Origin: DATAOG01 sp963798075 | GTDB lineage: Bacteria; Pseudomonadota; Alphaproteobacteria; Geminicoccales; Geminicoccaceae | Assembly: GCA_963798075.1 (NCBI GenBank) | Contig: CAWCRU010000013.1 | Span: forward strand, 62,001 to 126,000 | Length of the DNA stretch: 64,000 bases | Direction: 5' to 3' | Shown here: positions 1-8,394 of the stretch, one piece after another | Layout: each line of letters opens with the position of its first letter | Numbering within the stretch: position 1 is the first letter of the stretch | Made by a program: the position numbers and the translations under genes | The notes under the pieces: model-generated | Told to the model about the DNA's origin: nothing | What the model saw: only the letters and a program-made list of their open reading frames with translations | The model's database searches: none

Positions 1-213
1 CAGCGTCGGCGCGGCGAACAGCTGCTCGCGCGCTGCCAGCTCCGGCTGCTGGTAGACATCGACCACCTCGAGATCGTAGTGGCCGGCCAGGTGCCGATCG
101 CACAGCCAGCGCACGTTCTCGACCGCGGACTTGGATCTGGCGGTCGTGCCGGTGATGTACAACCGCAGGACGAAGGTCACGGGCGCCTCGCCGGCCGGCG
201 TCTCGGCGGCCAT
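1..213 (-). CDS. KaiB-like protein, second copy (3' end cut by the window edge)
   Basis: The 71 visible residues read in the minus direction form a KaiB-type thioredoxin-like fold: an FVLRLYITGTTARS strand-loop, a CDRHLAGHYDLEVVDV segment and an EQLFAAPTL segment, matching the neighbouring KaiB block by block. The ATG (213-211) lies two bases after the TGA of the upstream kaiB, so translation is probably coupled. KaiB binds KaiC and helps set its phosphorylation state in clock or timer systems. The C-terminal third lies outside the window. Paired kaiB genes downstream of kaiC are known in non-cyanobacterial bacteria; whether this copy is redundant or specialised cannot be seen here. Confidence 0.85.
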   Translation of the reverse strand, partial: MAAETPAGEAPVTFVLRLYITGTTARSKSAVENVRWLCDRHLAGHYDLEVVDVYQQPELAAREQLFAAPTL

Positions 214-215
214 GA

Positions 216-563
216 TCACGCTGCTCCCAAGCGCGTCGGGCGAAGCTCGAGGCCGACCAGGACGCGTTCCGAGTTCGACAGGTCGCCGATGATCTTCTTG
301 ATCGGCTCCGGCAGACGGCGGACCAGGGTCGGGATGGCGAAGATCTGGTCGTGCTGGGCGCGCTGCGGGTTGCTCATCAGGTCGATGATCTCGATGCGGT
401 ACTGGCCCGCCAGATGCTCGTCGCAGATCCGGTGGAGGTTGGTCAGCGCGGCGATCGACCGGCTGGTCTGGCCGGCGACGTAGAGACGCAGCTCGAACAT
501 CTCGCCGCCCTTGGCCATGGGCTGCTCCGGCTCGGCATTGGCGAGCGAAGGTTGGTTGGACAT
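216..563 (-). CDS. kaiB: Circadian clock protein KaiB
   Basis: This is a 115-residue protein, close to the usual 100-110 of KaiB with a short extra N-terminus. The FELRLYVAGQTSRS strand, the CDEHLAGQYRIEIIDL helix-strand and the GDLSNSERVLVGLEL C-terminus are the family hallmarks. It is a cytoplasmic partner of KaiC. A strong ribosome binding site (GGAGGGAGGG, read on the minus strand) sits in the 24-base gap after kaiC, so it belongs to the kaiC-kaiB-kaiB operon. No KaiA is visible, as is normal outside cyanobacteria, where this module is usually linked to stress or light signalling and not to a proven free-running clock. Confidence 0.93.
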   Translation of the reverse strand: MSNQPSLANAEPEQPMAKGGEMFELRLYVAGQTSRSIAALTNLHRICDEHLAGQYRIEIIDLMSNPQRAQHDQIFAIPTLVRRLPEPIKKIIGDLSNSERVLVGLELRPTRLGAA

Positions 564-587
564 GCGTGCTCCCTCCCTCCAGGGCGG

Positions 588-2304
588 CTAGACGTCGTCG
601 GTCTGGCGACTGCGCGCCAGCGCGCGGCGGTTGATCTCGAGATCGGCTTCGCGCCCGCGGGTCTCCTCGTCCAAAAGGGCGATCTCCCGCTCCTCGGCCT
701 CGAGCTCGGCGCGCAGATCCCCGATCTGGCGCTCGATCTGGTGGCGCCGGCGCGCGAGCGTGCGCTGCCGGCGTTCGATCTCCTGCTGGCGCGCGGCCGC
801 CGCAGCCGTCTCGCGCGCCTCCTGGGCGAGCCGGGCGGAGCCCGTGAGCACCCCTTCGGGACCCAGGTAGACCGGTCGCAGCTCGATGCCGCCTGCGGTC
901 AGGTAGAACTCGCGCACCTGATTGGAATGCGCCAGACCGCGCGCCTTCAAAAGGTAGAGCTGGCGGTTGTGCTCGCCGGCCACCTCCCGGTTGAGCAGCA
1001 GCAGCCAGCTGTCCATCAGCGACGAGATCATCGTATCGGTGCGCGCGTTCTCGAGGTCGCCATGGCTGAGGTTGGTGAACAGCGTGGTCACGCCGCGGGC
1101 CTTCAGATAGTCGATCAGCCGGAGCAGCGCCGCCTGCACCTCGATCTGCGAGCCCGACGACAAGAGGCTGGAGATCGGGTCGAACACCACCGCCGTGGGG
1201 GCGAACTGCTCGATCTGACGGTGCATGATCGCGAGATGCATCTCGAGCCCGCACAGGCTCGGGCGATTGGCGCTGAAGCGCAGCAGGCCGCGGTCGACCC
1301 AGCGCCCCAGCTCGAAGCCGATCGAGCCCATGTTGCGGACGATCTGGGCCGGCGATTCCTCGAAAGCGACGTAGAGGCAGCGCTCGCCGCGGCCACAGGC
1401 GGCATCGGCGAAGTGGGTCGCGACGCTGCTCTTGCCGGCGCCCGCCGTGCCGGAGACCAGAATGCTGCTGCCGCGGTAGTAGCCCTGGCCGCCCAGCATC
1501 TGCGTCGAGATCCTTGATGCCGCTCGAGACCCGCTCGTCCGAAACCTCGTGGTCGAGGTCGGCCGACGTGATCGGCATCACGCTGATGCCCTGCTGGTCG
1601 ATCAGGAACGGATACTCGTTGGTGCCGTGCGCGGAGCCGCGGTACTTGACGATCCGCAGGCGCCGGGTCGAGATCTGCTCGTTGACCCGGTGGTCGAGCA
1701 GGATCACGCAGTCGGAGACGTACTCCTCGAGGCCGTGCCGGGTCAGCCGGCCGTCGCCGCGCTCGCAGGTGACGATCGAGCTCACGCCCTTGTGCTTGAG
1801 CCAGCCGAACAGCCGGCGCAGCTCCGCCCGCAGCACCGCCTCGTTGGCGAGCCCCCCGAACAGGGCCTCGATGGTATCGAGGGCCACCCGCCTGGCGCCG
1901 ACCCGGTCGATCGCATGATTCATGCGGATGAACAGGGCCTCGAGGTCGTAGTCGCCGGTCTCCTCGATCTCCGAGCGCTCGATGTGCACATGGTCGAGCG
2001 CGATCTTCTGCTCGGCCAGCAGGCGCTCGAAATCGTAGCCCAAGGAGGCGACGTTCGCGATCAGGTCCGGGGCGGTCTCCTCGAAGCTCATGAACACGCC
2101 AGCCTCCCCGAACCGGGCCACACCCTCGACGAGGAAGGTCGCGGCGAGCAGGGTCTTGCCGGAGCCGGCCGAGCCGCAGATCAAGGTCGTGCGGCCGGCC
2201 GGAAGGCCGCCGAAGGTCAGCTCGTCGAGGCCCGCGATGCCGGTTTGCGCCTTGGCGAGCGAGGGCGCCGTGGCCGGCGCGGCAGACAAGGTGGCAACAC
2301 TCAT
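588..2304 (-). CDS. kaiC: Circadian clock ATPase/kinase KaiC (one frameshift)
   Basis: Two RecA-like domains are encoded. The CI domain (ATG at 2304, about 267 residues) has Walker A GSAGSGKT at residues 44-51 and the SFEET motif. The CII domain (from about 1502 to 588) has Walker A GTAGAGKS, the AFEES motif and the phosphosite loop TDTMISSLMD, where the cyanobacterial Ser-Thr pair is Ser-Ser and the preceding Thr is kept. A long Arg/Glu-rich coiled-coil tail follows. The frames of CI and CII differ by one base: removing one base near 1503 joins KDLD to QMLGGQGYY, exactly as in intact homologues. Corrected length is about 571 residues. The fault is more likely a sequence error than decay because both domains retain every motif. 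Confidence 0.9.
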
Positions 2305-2560
2305 GATCCAGGCCTTCGAACGCCGCCGCGCGACCACCGGCATCGCTTGTGCGGATGGCACCCGAAGGGCCGCCCGCCCGCGCATCGGTGACCGCCCCGG
2401 CCGAAGCTAACAGACCCCCGCGGCGCGCACTAGGATGAAGTCCGCAGACCCGCAGGCGGCCGCCACCCGCGGCGCCCCGCTGCATCTCGAGGTCAGCCGG
2501 AGCCCGTCAAAGTCAAGGCCCGGGCGAGCTTGGCCGCAAGCAGCGCCCCCGGCCGGCGGC

Positions 2561-3472
2561 TCAGGGCAGGCGATCGAGCACGCTCGCGTGGCGGGCCAGG
2601 CATTCGAGGCCGAAGGCGGTCGGCGCCTGGGCCGGCTGGCGGTCGTGGACCGCGCCGAGGCCGAGGCGCTCTGCCGTCAGCCGCTTGCCGTAGCAGAGCA
2701 ACTGATCGACCGACTGCATCAGGAACACAATCAGGGGCGCAAGCGCCGTATAGAGGTCTTCGGCCGCCGCCTGGTCCGCGCTCCGGCCGGTCTGCATCAG
2801 ATCGAAGATCTTCGCCTGGAGGTGGCAGGTGTCGACCGCGGGGATCATGCCGACGCAGCCCGCGCGCATGACGTCGGTGAACTCCAGCCCGCCGCGGCCC
2901 TGGAAGACGCCCATCCGCCCCTCGGTCAGCTCGATCAGCGCCCGGGTCTCGACCGCCGAGCCTTCGGCCTTGAGCAGGCGCACGTTCGGATGCCGCCGGT
3001 TCAGCCGGTCGAGGCCGGCCGACGACAGCCCGACCCCGATGTACTGCGGCGCGTTCTGGATCGCGACCGGCAGCGGCGAGGCGTCGGCGACCGCGCCGAA
3101 GAAATCCACGAGCTGCTCCTCGGTGATCGAGCCGCCGGTCTGCGGCGGCTGCAGGATCACCCAGTCGGCGCCGTGCTCGGCGGCCGCGCGCACGAACGCG
3201 ATCTGCTCCGCGGGCGTCGCCCCGAACACCGTGATCGCGAGCGGCAGGCGCCGCTTGAGATCGTCCGCGGCCCAGGCCATCACCCGGTGGCGCTCCTCGG
3301 GACTGAGCTTCTTGACCTCGGTCGCGAGGCCGAGCGCCGCGACGCCATGGACGCCGCTCGCAACGCAGTGCTCGACCTGGCGGCGCATCGCGTCCCGATC
3401 CAGCCCTCCCTCGGCATCGAAGAACGCATAGAGCATCGGATAGACGCCCCGGTACCCGCGCTCGGCCGCCAT
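2561..3472 (-). CDS. Dihydrodipicolinate synthase/N-acetylneuraminate lyase family protein
   Basis: The 303-residue product is a class I aldolase TIM barrel of the DapA/NanA superfamily. It shows the GVHGVAALGLATEVKKLS substrate-loop region (family pattern G-x-x-G-E-x-x-x-L-S), PLPVAIQNAPQY and VRLLKAEGS with the Schiff-base lysine. The longer open frame extends upstream to 3847, but that part is low-complexity and crosses an AT-rich promoter; the ATG at 3472 is preceded by GGAGGCGGG and starts at the usual N-terminus. The family splits or forms 2-keto acid aldol products; the substrate cannot be read from sequence. It is transcribed divergently from the cytochrome gene, and a sugar-acid or amino-acid catabolic role is a guess. 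Confidence 0.85.
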   Translation of the reverse strand: MAAERGYRGVYPMLYAFFDAEGGLDRDAMRRQVEHCVASGVHGVAALGLATEVKKLSPEERHRVMAWAADDLKRRLPLAITVFGATPAEQIAFVRAAAEHGADWVILQPPQTGGSITEEQLVDFFGAVADASPLPVAIQNAPQYIGVGLSSAGLDRLNRRHPNVRLLKAEGSAVETRALIELTEGRMGVFQGRGGLEFTDVMRAGCVGMIPAVDTCHLQAKIFDLMQTGRSADQAAAEDLYTALAPLIVFLMQSVDQLLCYGKRLTAERLGLGAVHDRQPAQAPTAFGLECLARHASVLDRLP

Positions 3473-3663
3473 CGTCCCGCCTCCGCTTGCTGCTGCCCGA
3501 TAGGTAGCAGGCCGACGCGCGGGCGGCCAGCGGCGGCGCGGATAGCGGTCAGCGATTTCCGGTCGGCCGAGCGGTAAAATTCTTCTCGTGATGTATAGGA
3601 ACTCCATCGAGTTCAATCTAAAGACGATCATTGTCACACAACTGTCCCGGAGAAAACCAGAGA

Positions 3664-3693
3664 TTGACAAATCGAGGCAAGCAGGGAGATAAA
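3664..3693 (+). promoter_or_regulatory. Sigma-70-type promoter for the propeller-cytochrome gene
   Basis: A perfect TTGACA (3664-3669) is followed after 18 bases by GATAAA (3688-3693, four of six consensus bases). It lies in the only AT-rich stretch between two divergent genes and 54 bases before the ATG at 3747, which has a strong AAGGAGGGGG ribosome binding site at about 3733-3742. No operator palindrome is evident. Confidence 0.6.
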
Positions 3694-3746
3694 TACCGAC
3701 AAGCCCAGAGCGCCTCTTCCGACCGCAATAATGAAGGAGGGGGAAC

Positions 3747-6265
3747 ATGGCACCATTTGGAGTGCGGCGGCGGTCGCTAGTGCTGGCAGCGCTTGCGCTG
3801 GCAGCGAGCGCGCTGCCTTTCGGACCGGCGACGGCCGCCCTGCCCACCTACTCGAGCCCGATCGTGCTGTCGCCCGACGAGAAGCTGCTCTGGGTCGTCA
3901 ATCCGGGCGACGACAGCGTGTCGATCATCGATACCGCCACCAAGCAGGTGCTCACCAAGGTCGCGGTCGGCGACGAGCCGCGCAGCGTCGCCATCGACCC
4001 GGCCAACCGCTACGCCGTGATCGCCAATGCGGCCGGCAACTCGGTCACGTTCCTGCGCATCCTCGACGCTACGCCGGCAGGTCTCGACGTCGAGCCGGAC
4101 ACCCGGGTCGGCCCCGACGGTGAGCTGACCACCGGCGCCGAGCCCTGGAGCGTGGTCATCTCGCCCGATGGCAGGCGCGTCTTCGTCGCCAATGCCGGCC
4201 AGGACACGATCACGGTGATCAGGCCGCGCGGGGGCATGGGACCGAAAATCATCGGCAACGTCAAGCTGCGCACCGAGGTCTGCAACGGCGACGACCCGCA
4301 GAGCCATTTCCAGCCGCGCGGCCTCGCGGTCACCGCCAACAACGCTCGGCTCTACACCGCCCGCTTCCTCTCGTTCACGCGCGAGCACGGCGTGCAGGCC
4401 ACCGACCGTGGCAAGGTGGGCGTCGTCTGCCGGCTCGACATCGATACCCATTCGTCCAACCTCCTCGACTATCAGCCGGCCGCGCGCATCGAGCTCGCGC
4501 CGCAGGACACCGGCTTCGCGTTCCCGCCCAACAACACCTTCCCCGCGAGCGCGTTCCCGAACCAGCTGCAGAGCATCGTGATCCGGGGCTCGCGGGCCTA
4601 TCTGCCGAACATCGCCGCCTCGCCGTCGGCGCCGCTGCGCTTCAGTCTCGACACCTTCGCCTTCGTCAACAGCATCGCCGGCGTCGGCGGCCACTCCCAG
4701 CACGATCGCCATGCGCTCGACCTGCACCTGGGCGCGCAAACTCCGGAGGCCGGAAAGAAGAAGCTGTTCTTCGCCAACGTCTGGGCGATCGCCTTCACCA
4801 AACCGAACGGCGCCGCCAACGCCTACGTGGTGTCCGCGGGCAGCGACCTGCTGGTCAAGCTCGACGTCGCCGCCGACGGCAGCCTGCACTTCACCGATGG
4901 CGACACCACCACGCGCTACATCGATCTCAACGAGAACGACCCGGCCCGACCGGAGACGTTCGGCGACAACGCCGGCAAGAACCCGCGCGGCATCGTCATC
5001 AACAAGGCCGGCACGACGGCCTATGTGGCCAATCAGGTGTCGACCAACGTCTCGGTGGTCGATCTCGTCAGCGACGAGGTCAGCACGACCATACGCACGG
5101 TCGACCTGCCGGCGCCAGGCTCGAAGGGCGAGGAAGTGAAGGTCGGCGCCGAGATGTTCTTCTCGTCGCGCGGCCATTTCGACCGGCCGGCCGGCACCAC
5201 GGTCGCGACCGACGAGCGGCTCTCGAAGGACGGCTGGCAGGGCTGCGCCAGCTGCCATTTCGAGGGCCTGACCGACGGCGTGGTCTGGGTGTTCGGCACC
5301 GGCCCGCGCAAGTCGGTGCCTCTGAACGCGAGCTTCAATCCCGCGGCCCCGGAGGAGCAGCGGATTCTGAACTACTCGGCGATCTTCGACGAGATCGAGG
5401 ACTTCGAGATCAACATCCGGACCGTGTCCGGCCCGGTTCCGCCCGCAGGCGCCCCGAACGATCCGGACCATGGCCTCTTGTTCCAGGACGACGCCGAAGG
5501 CGGCGACATCAACCTGGCACCGGCGACGATCAATGCCTTCACCGTGCCGAACGCGGGCCGCAACGAGTTCCAAGGTGACGCTCGCGGGCGGCAGCCCGGT
5601 CGACGCGCTGACCGCGCTGCGCGAGTGGGTCAAGCTCGCGATCCGCACGCCCAACCGGCCCCTCGACAACACCGAGGTGGCGGCCGGCGTCAACCCGCAG
5701 CCGATCGTCGAGGGCCGCGCCCTGTTCGAAGCAGGCGCGCTGCCAGAACTGCCACGGCGGCAGCCACTGGACCAAGAGCTTCAAGAACTTCAACTCGCCG
5801 CCGGACGCCGGCCAGATCTTCACCGAGACCAATCCGCCGGCCGCCTTCGGCAACCCCGTCCCCAACCAGTACCTCGACGGGTTCCTCGAGGACATCGGCT
5901 CGTTCAACATCGGCGTGCGCGGCCAGGGCAACCCGCTCGGCGGCAACATCGGCGGGCGCGAACTCGCCAACGCCGCGCCCAACGCCCAGGGCCAGCTGGT
6001 CCTGCCGGACGCGCTCGGCATCGACTACAACGGCGATCTCCACGGCGACGGCTACAACGTGCCCTCGCTGCTCGGGATCAACAACCTGCAGCCCTATCTG
6101 CACAACGGCGCCTGCGAGACGATCGTCTGCGTGCTCAAGAACCGCGAACACCGCACCGCGGGCAACCCGACCGACGTCCTGAACACGCCGGTCAAACGCG
6201 CCCAGGTCGCGAAGTTCGTGGAATCGATCGACGCCGAGACCGAGCCGGTCGAGCCGGACGACTGA
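3747..6265 (+). CDS. Exported YVTN beta-propeller / di-heme c-type cytochrome protein (two frameshifts)
   Basis: The product, about 838 residues after correction, starts with an Arg-rich Sec-type signal peptide ending near ATAALPTYSS. Several beta-propeller repeats follow (YVTN type: LWVVNPGDDSVSIIDT, VFVANAGQDTITVI, AYVANQVSTNVSVVDL). The C-terminal third is a cytochrome domain with two heme c motifs, CASCH (near 5250) and CQNCH (5741-5755). The second is visible only after two one-base corrections, near 5571 and 5740, which restore FKVTLAGGSPVD and GACQNCHGGSHW. This layout resembles periplasmic cytochrome c peroxidase/MauG-like oxidoreductases fused to propellers; the substrate is unknown. 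It appears monocistronic, with its own promoter and a strong terminator. Confidence 0.82.
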
Positions 6266-6276
6266 GCCCTGCCACG

Positions 6277-6311
6277 ACCGGCGCGCTCCCGACCGGGGCG
6301 CGCCGGTTTTT
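6277..6311 (+). terminator. Rho-independent terminator after the cytochrome gene
   Basis: The arms ACCGGCGCGC (6277-6286) and GCGCGCCGGT (6298-6307) pair perfectly over 10 bases with an 11-base loop, and the 3' arm runs into five T residues. It starts 12 bases after the stop codon. Confidence 0.85.
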
Positions 6312-6450
6312 CATCGGCCGCGGCCGTCGGGCGCGGGTCTGCGGCCGGCCGCGGATGGCGTCCGGCCTTGCCGGGCGCGCCCCTTGCTGTACGATCCGCG
6401 ATCGTCGGCGCGCGCGAGGCGCGCCGCCCGATCCGGAAGGACGCGAAGGG

Positions 6451-7237
6451 TTGAGCGCGCGCGACTACGTGCATGCCGTCCGGATGGAAGACATCCAGAT
6501 GGCGTTCGGCAACGTCGTGGCGCTCAGGAACGTCGACCTCGAGGTCGGCGCCAACGAGATCGTGGGCCTGATCGGCGACAACGGCGCCGGCAAGTCGACG
6601 CTCATCAAGATCGTGACCGGCGTGCTCCGGCCCACCGCCGGCCGGCTCTGGCTGCGCGACCGGCTGATCGACCCCGAGCGCTATTCGGTCCGCCGGGCGC
6701 ACGACCTCCGGATCGAGGCGGTCCACCAGGAGAAGTCGCTGGCCGACAAGCAGCCGCTCTGGCGCAACCTGTTCGTCGGCCGCCAGATCACCAACCGCTT
6801 CGGCTTCATCGACGTCAAACGGCAAAAGCTGCTCGCCAACCGGCTGCTGCACGAGCAGATCGGCTTTCGCTCAGCCGGCATCGACGCCGAGTTCGACGGT
6901 GGGCGACCTCTCCGGCGGCGAGCGCCAGGGGATCGCGATCGGCCGCGCCATGTACTTCGATGCCGACCTCATCATCCTCGACGAGCCGACCGTCGCGCTG
7001 GCGCTCAAGGAGGTCCAAAAGGTCCTCGACTTCGTGCGCCGGATCAAGGCGTCCGGCCGCGCCTGCATCTACATCGAGCACAACCTCGCCCACGTCCACG
7101 AGCTCGCCGACCGCCTCGTGATCCTCGATCGCGGCGAGGTCGTGACCGTGCTCCGCCGGGGCGAGCTCAGCCTTGCCGACCTCACCCGCTACCTGGTCGA
7201 CCTGCAGGGCGCCCGCGAGCGCGCGCCCGCATCATGA
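6451..7237 (+). CDS. Sugar ABC transporter ATP-binding protein (one frameshift)
   Basis: This is a single nucleotide-binding domain of about 261 residues of the RbsA/XylG half-size type. Walker A GDNGAGKST lies at residues 42-50 from the TTG start, with a Q-loop at HQEKSL, signature LSGGERQG, Walker B LIILDEP and a switch HNLAHVHELADR. One extra G near 6898 breaks the frame between EFD and VGDLSGG. I chose TTG 6451 because GGAAGGACGCGAAGGG precedes it; ATG 6484 is an alternative. The stop overlaps the permease start (ATGA at 7234). With the permease and the distant binding protein at 15.3 kb it would form a carbohydrate importer. Confidence 0.87.
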
Positions 7238-8394
7238 GGCTGAGCGCCGCCGCCTCCCGGATCGAGGGCCTGCCGATCATCGGCGTGTTCCTCGTGCTGA
7301 TCGGCGCCTTCATGCTCGCGGCCCCGCACGTCTTTTTGGGCTACCGCATCTACATGTCGTTCCTGGCGACCGTGCCGCCCCAGCTGATCCTGGCGCTGGG
7401 CCTCACGCTCGTGATCGCGGCCGGCGAGATCGACCTTTCCTTCCCGTCGGTGATCGCCTTTTCCGGGTTTCTGTTCGCCTGGGCGTTCAAGACCTATGAG
7501 CTGACCTGGGCCGCCGTCCTGCTGGCGCTCGCAGGCGGTGCTCTGATCGGCCTGATCAACGGCCTCCTGATCGCCGTGATCGGCATTCCGTCGATCATCG
7601 CGACGCTCGCGACCCAATTCTTCTGGGGCGGCATCACGACGGTCCTGACCGGCGGCCTGTCCTACGCGATCCGCAACATCGACGAATTTGCGATCCACGC
7701 CATCCTGGTCGGCCGCATCGGCGCCCTGCCGGTCGAGGCGCTGTGGTCGACCGCGGTCGCGGTCCTGCTCTGGTTCCTCCTGAACCGCCACCGCTTCGGC
7801 GAGCACCTGCTCTTCATCGGCGACAACGCCAGCGTCGCCGAGGTCGTGGGCGTCAACGTCGTCCGCGAAAAAGTGAAGCTCTTCACGCTGATGGGCCTGC
7901 TCGCCGCCTTCGCCGCCGTCCTCCTGACGGCGGAAAACAAGAACTTCTTCAACACCCAGGGCTCCGGTTTCCTTTTGACCGTCATGGCCGCAGTCTTCAT
8001 CGGCGGCACCTCGATCTTCGGCGGCAAGGCCACGATCGTCGGCACCTATCTTGGCGCCTACATCATCGGCATGATCGAAGCGGGCCTGGTCGCGACCGGC
8101 ATGCAGGGCTTCTGGGTCCGCGCCGTGGTCGGCCTCGTGTTCCTGGCCGCCGTCATCTTCCATCTGACGATGGATCAGCCGCAGCGCCTTGCCCGGCTTA
8201 GGCAAAAGCTTCGAATTCAGCGGCCGGCTCGAGCGTCGGGCGGCGCCGCCAGCGCGGGAACTGCGCTAGCCACCCCACCAGTGCGGCCGCTCCAGCGAAC
8301 GCATTGGCTTGCACGGCCGTTCCCGTCTACACTTCGTGACGGGCTCTGCGAGGGATTCGATGGAGCGCCGGCTCGCCGCTGTCCTGATCGCTGA
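7234..8394 (+). CDS. Sugar ABC transporter permease (RbsC-like)
   Basis: The 386-residue product is hydrophobic with about eight to ten membrane segments and the BPD_transp_2 signatures (LALGLTLVIAAGEIDLS near residue 55; FIGDNASVAEVVGVNV; AAVFIGGTSIFGGKATIVG). It couples to the ATPase just upstream through an ATGA overlap. The last 60 or so residues after LTMDQPQRLARL are low-complexity and not membrane-like, and they overlap the next gene by 35 bases, so the true C-terminus may be shorter or another indel may lie near 8200. A broken partial copy of this gene's 3' part lies at 13984-14125. Confidence 0.87.
   Translation: MRLSAAASRIEGLPIIGVFLVLIGAFMLAAPHVFLGYRIYMSFLATVPPQLILALGLTLVIAAGEIDLSFPSVIAFSGFLFAWAFKTYELTWAAVLLALAGGALIGLINGLLIAVIGIPSIIATLATQFFWGGITTVLTGGLSYAIRNIDEFAIHAILVGRIGALPVEALWSTAVAVLLWFLLNRHRFGEHLLFIGDNASVAEVVGVNVVREKVKLFTLMGLLAAFAAVLLTAENKNFFNTQGSGFLLTVMAAVFIGGTSIFGGKATIVGTYLGAYIIGMIEAGLVATGMQGFWVRAVVGLVFLAAVIFHLTMDQPQRLARLRQKLRIQRPARASGGAASAGTALATPPVRPLQRTHWLARPFPSTLRDGLCEGFDGAPARRCPDR

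Noticed and set aside
351..1517. 388-codon plus-strand frame opposite kaiB/kaiC
   Set aside because: It is the antisense shadow of kaiC and kaiB, with Arg/Ala/Leu-rich composition and no domain; the minus strand carries all Kai motifs.
1115..2485. 456-codon minus-strand frame over the kaiC CI domain
   Set aside because: It is the wrong frame: low-complexity Arg/Gly/Ala sequence, while the adjacent frame encodes the Walker motif and the CI domain.
3777..5693. 638-codon minus-strand frame opposite the cytochrome gene
   Set aside because: Antisense shadow; the plus strand has the signal peptide, propeller repeats and heme motif.
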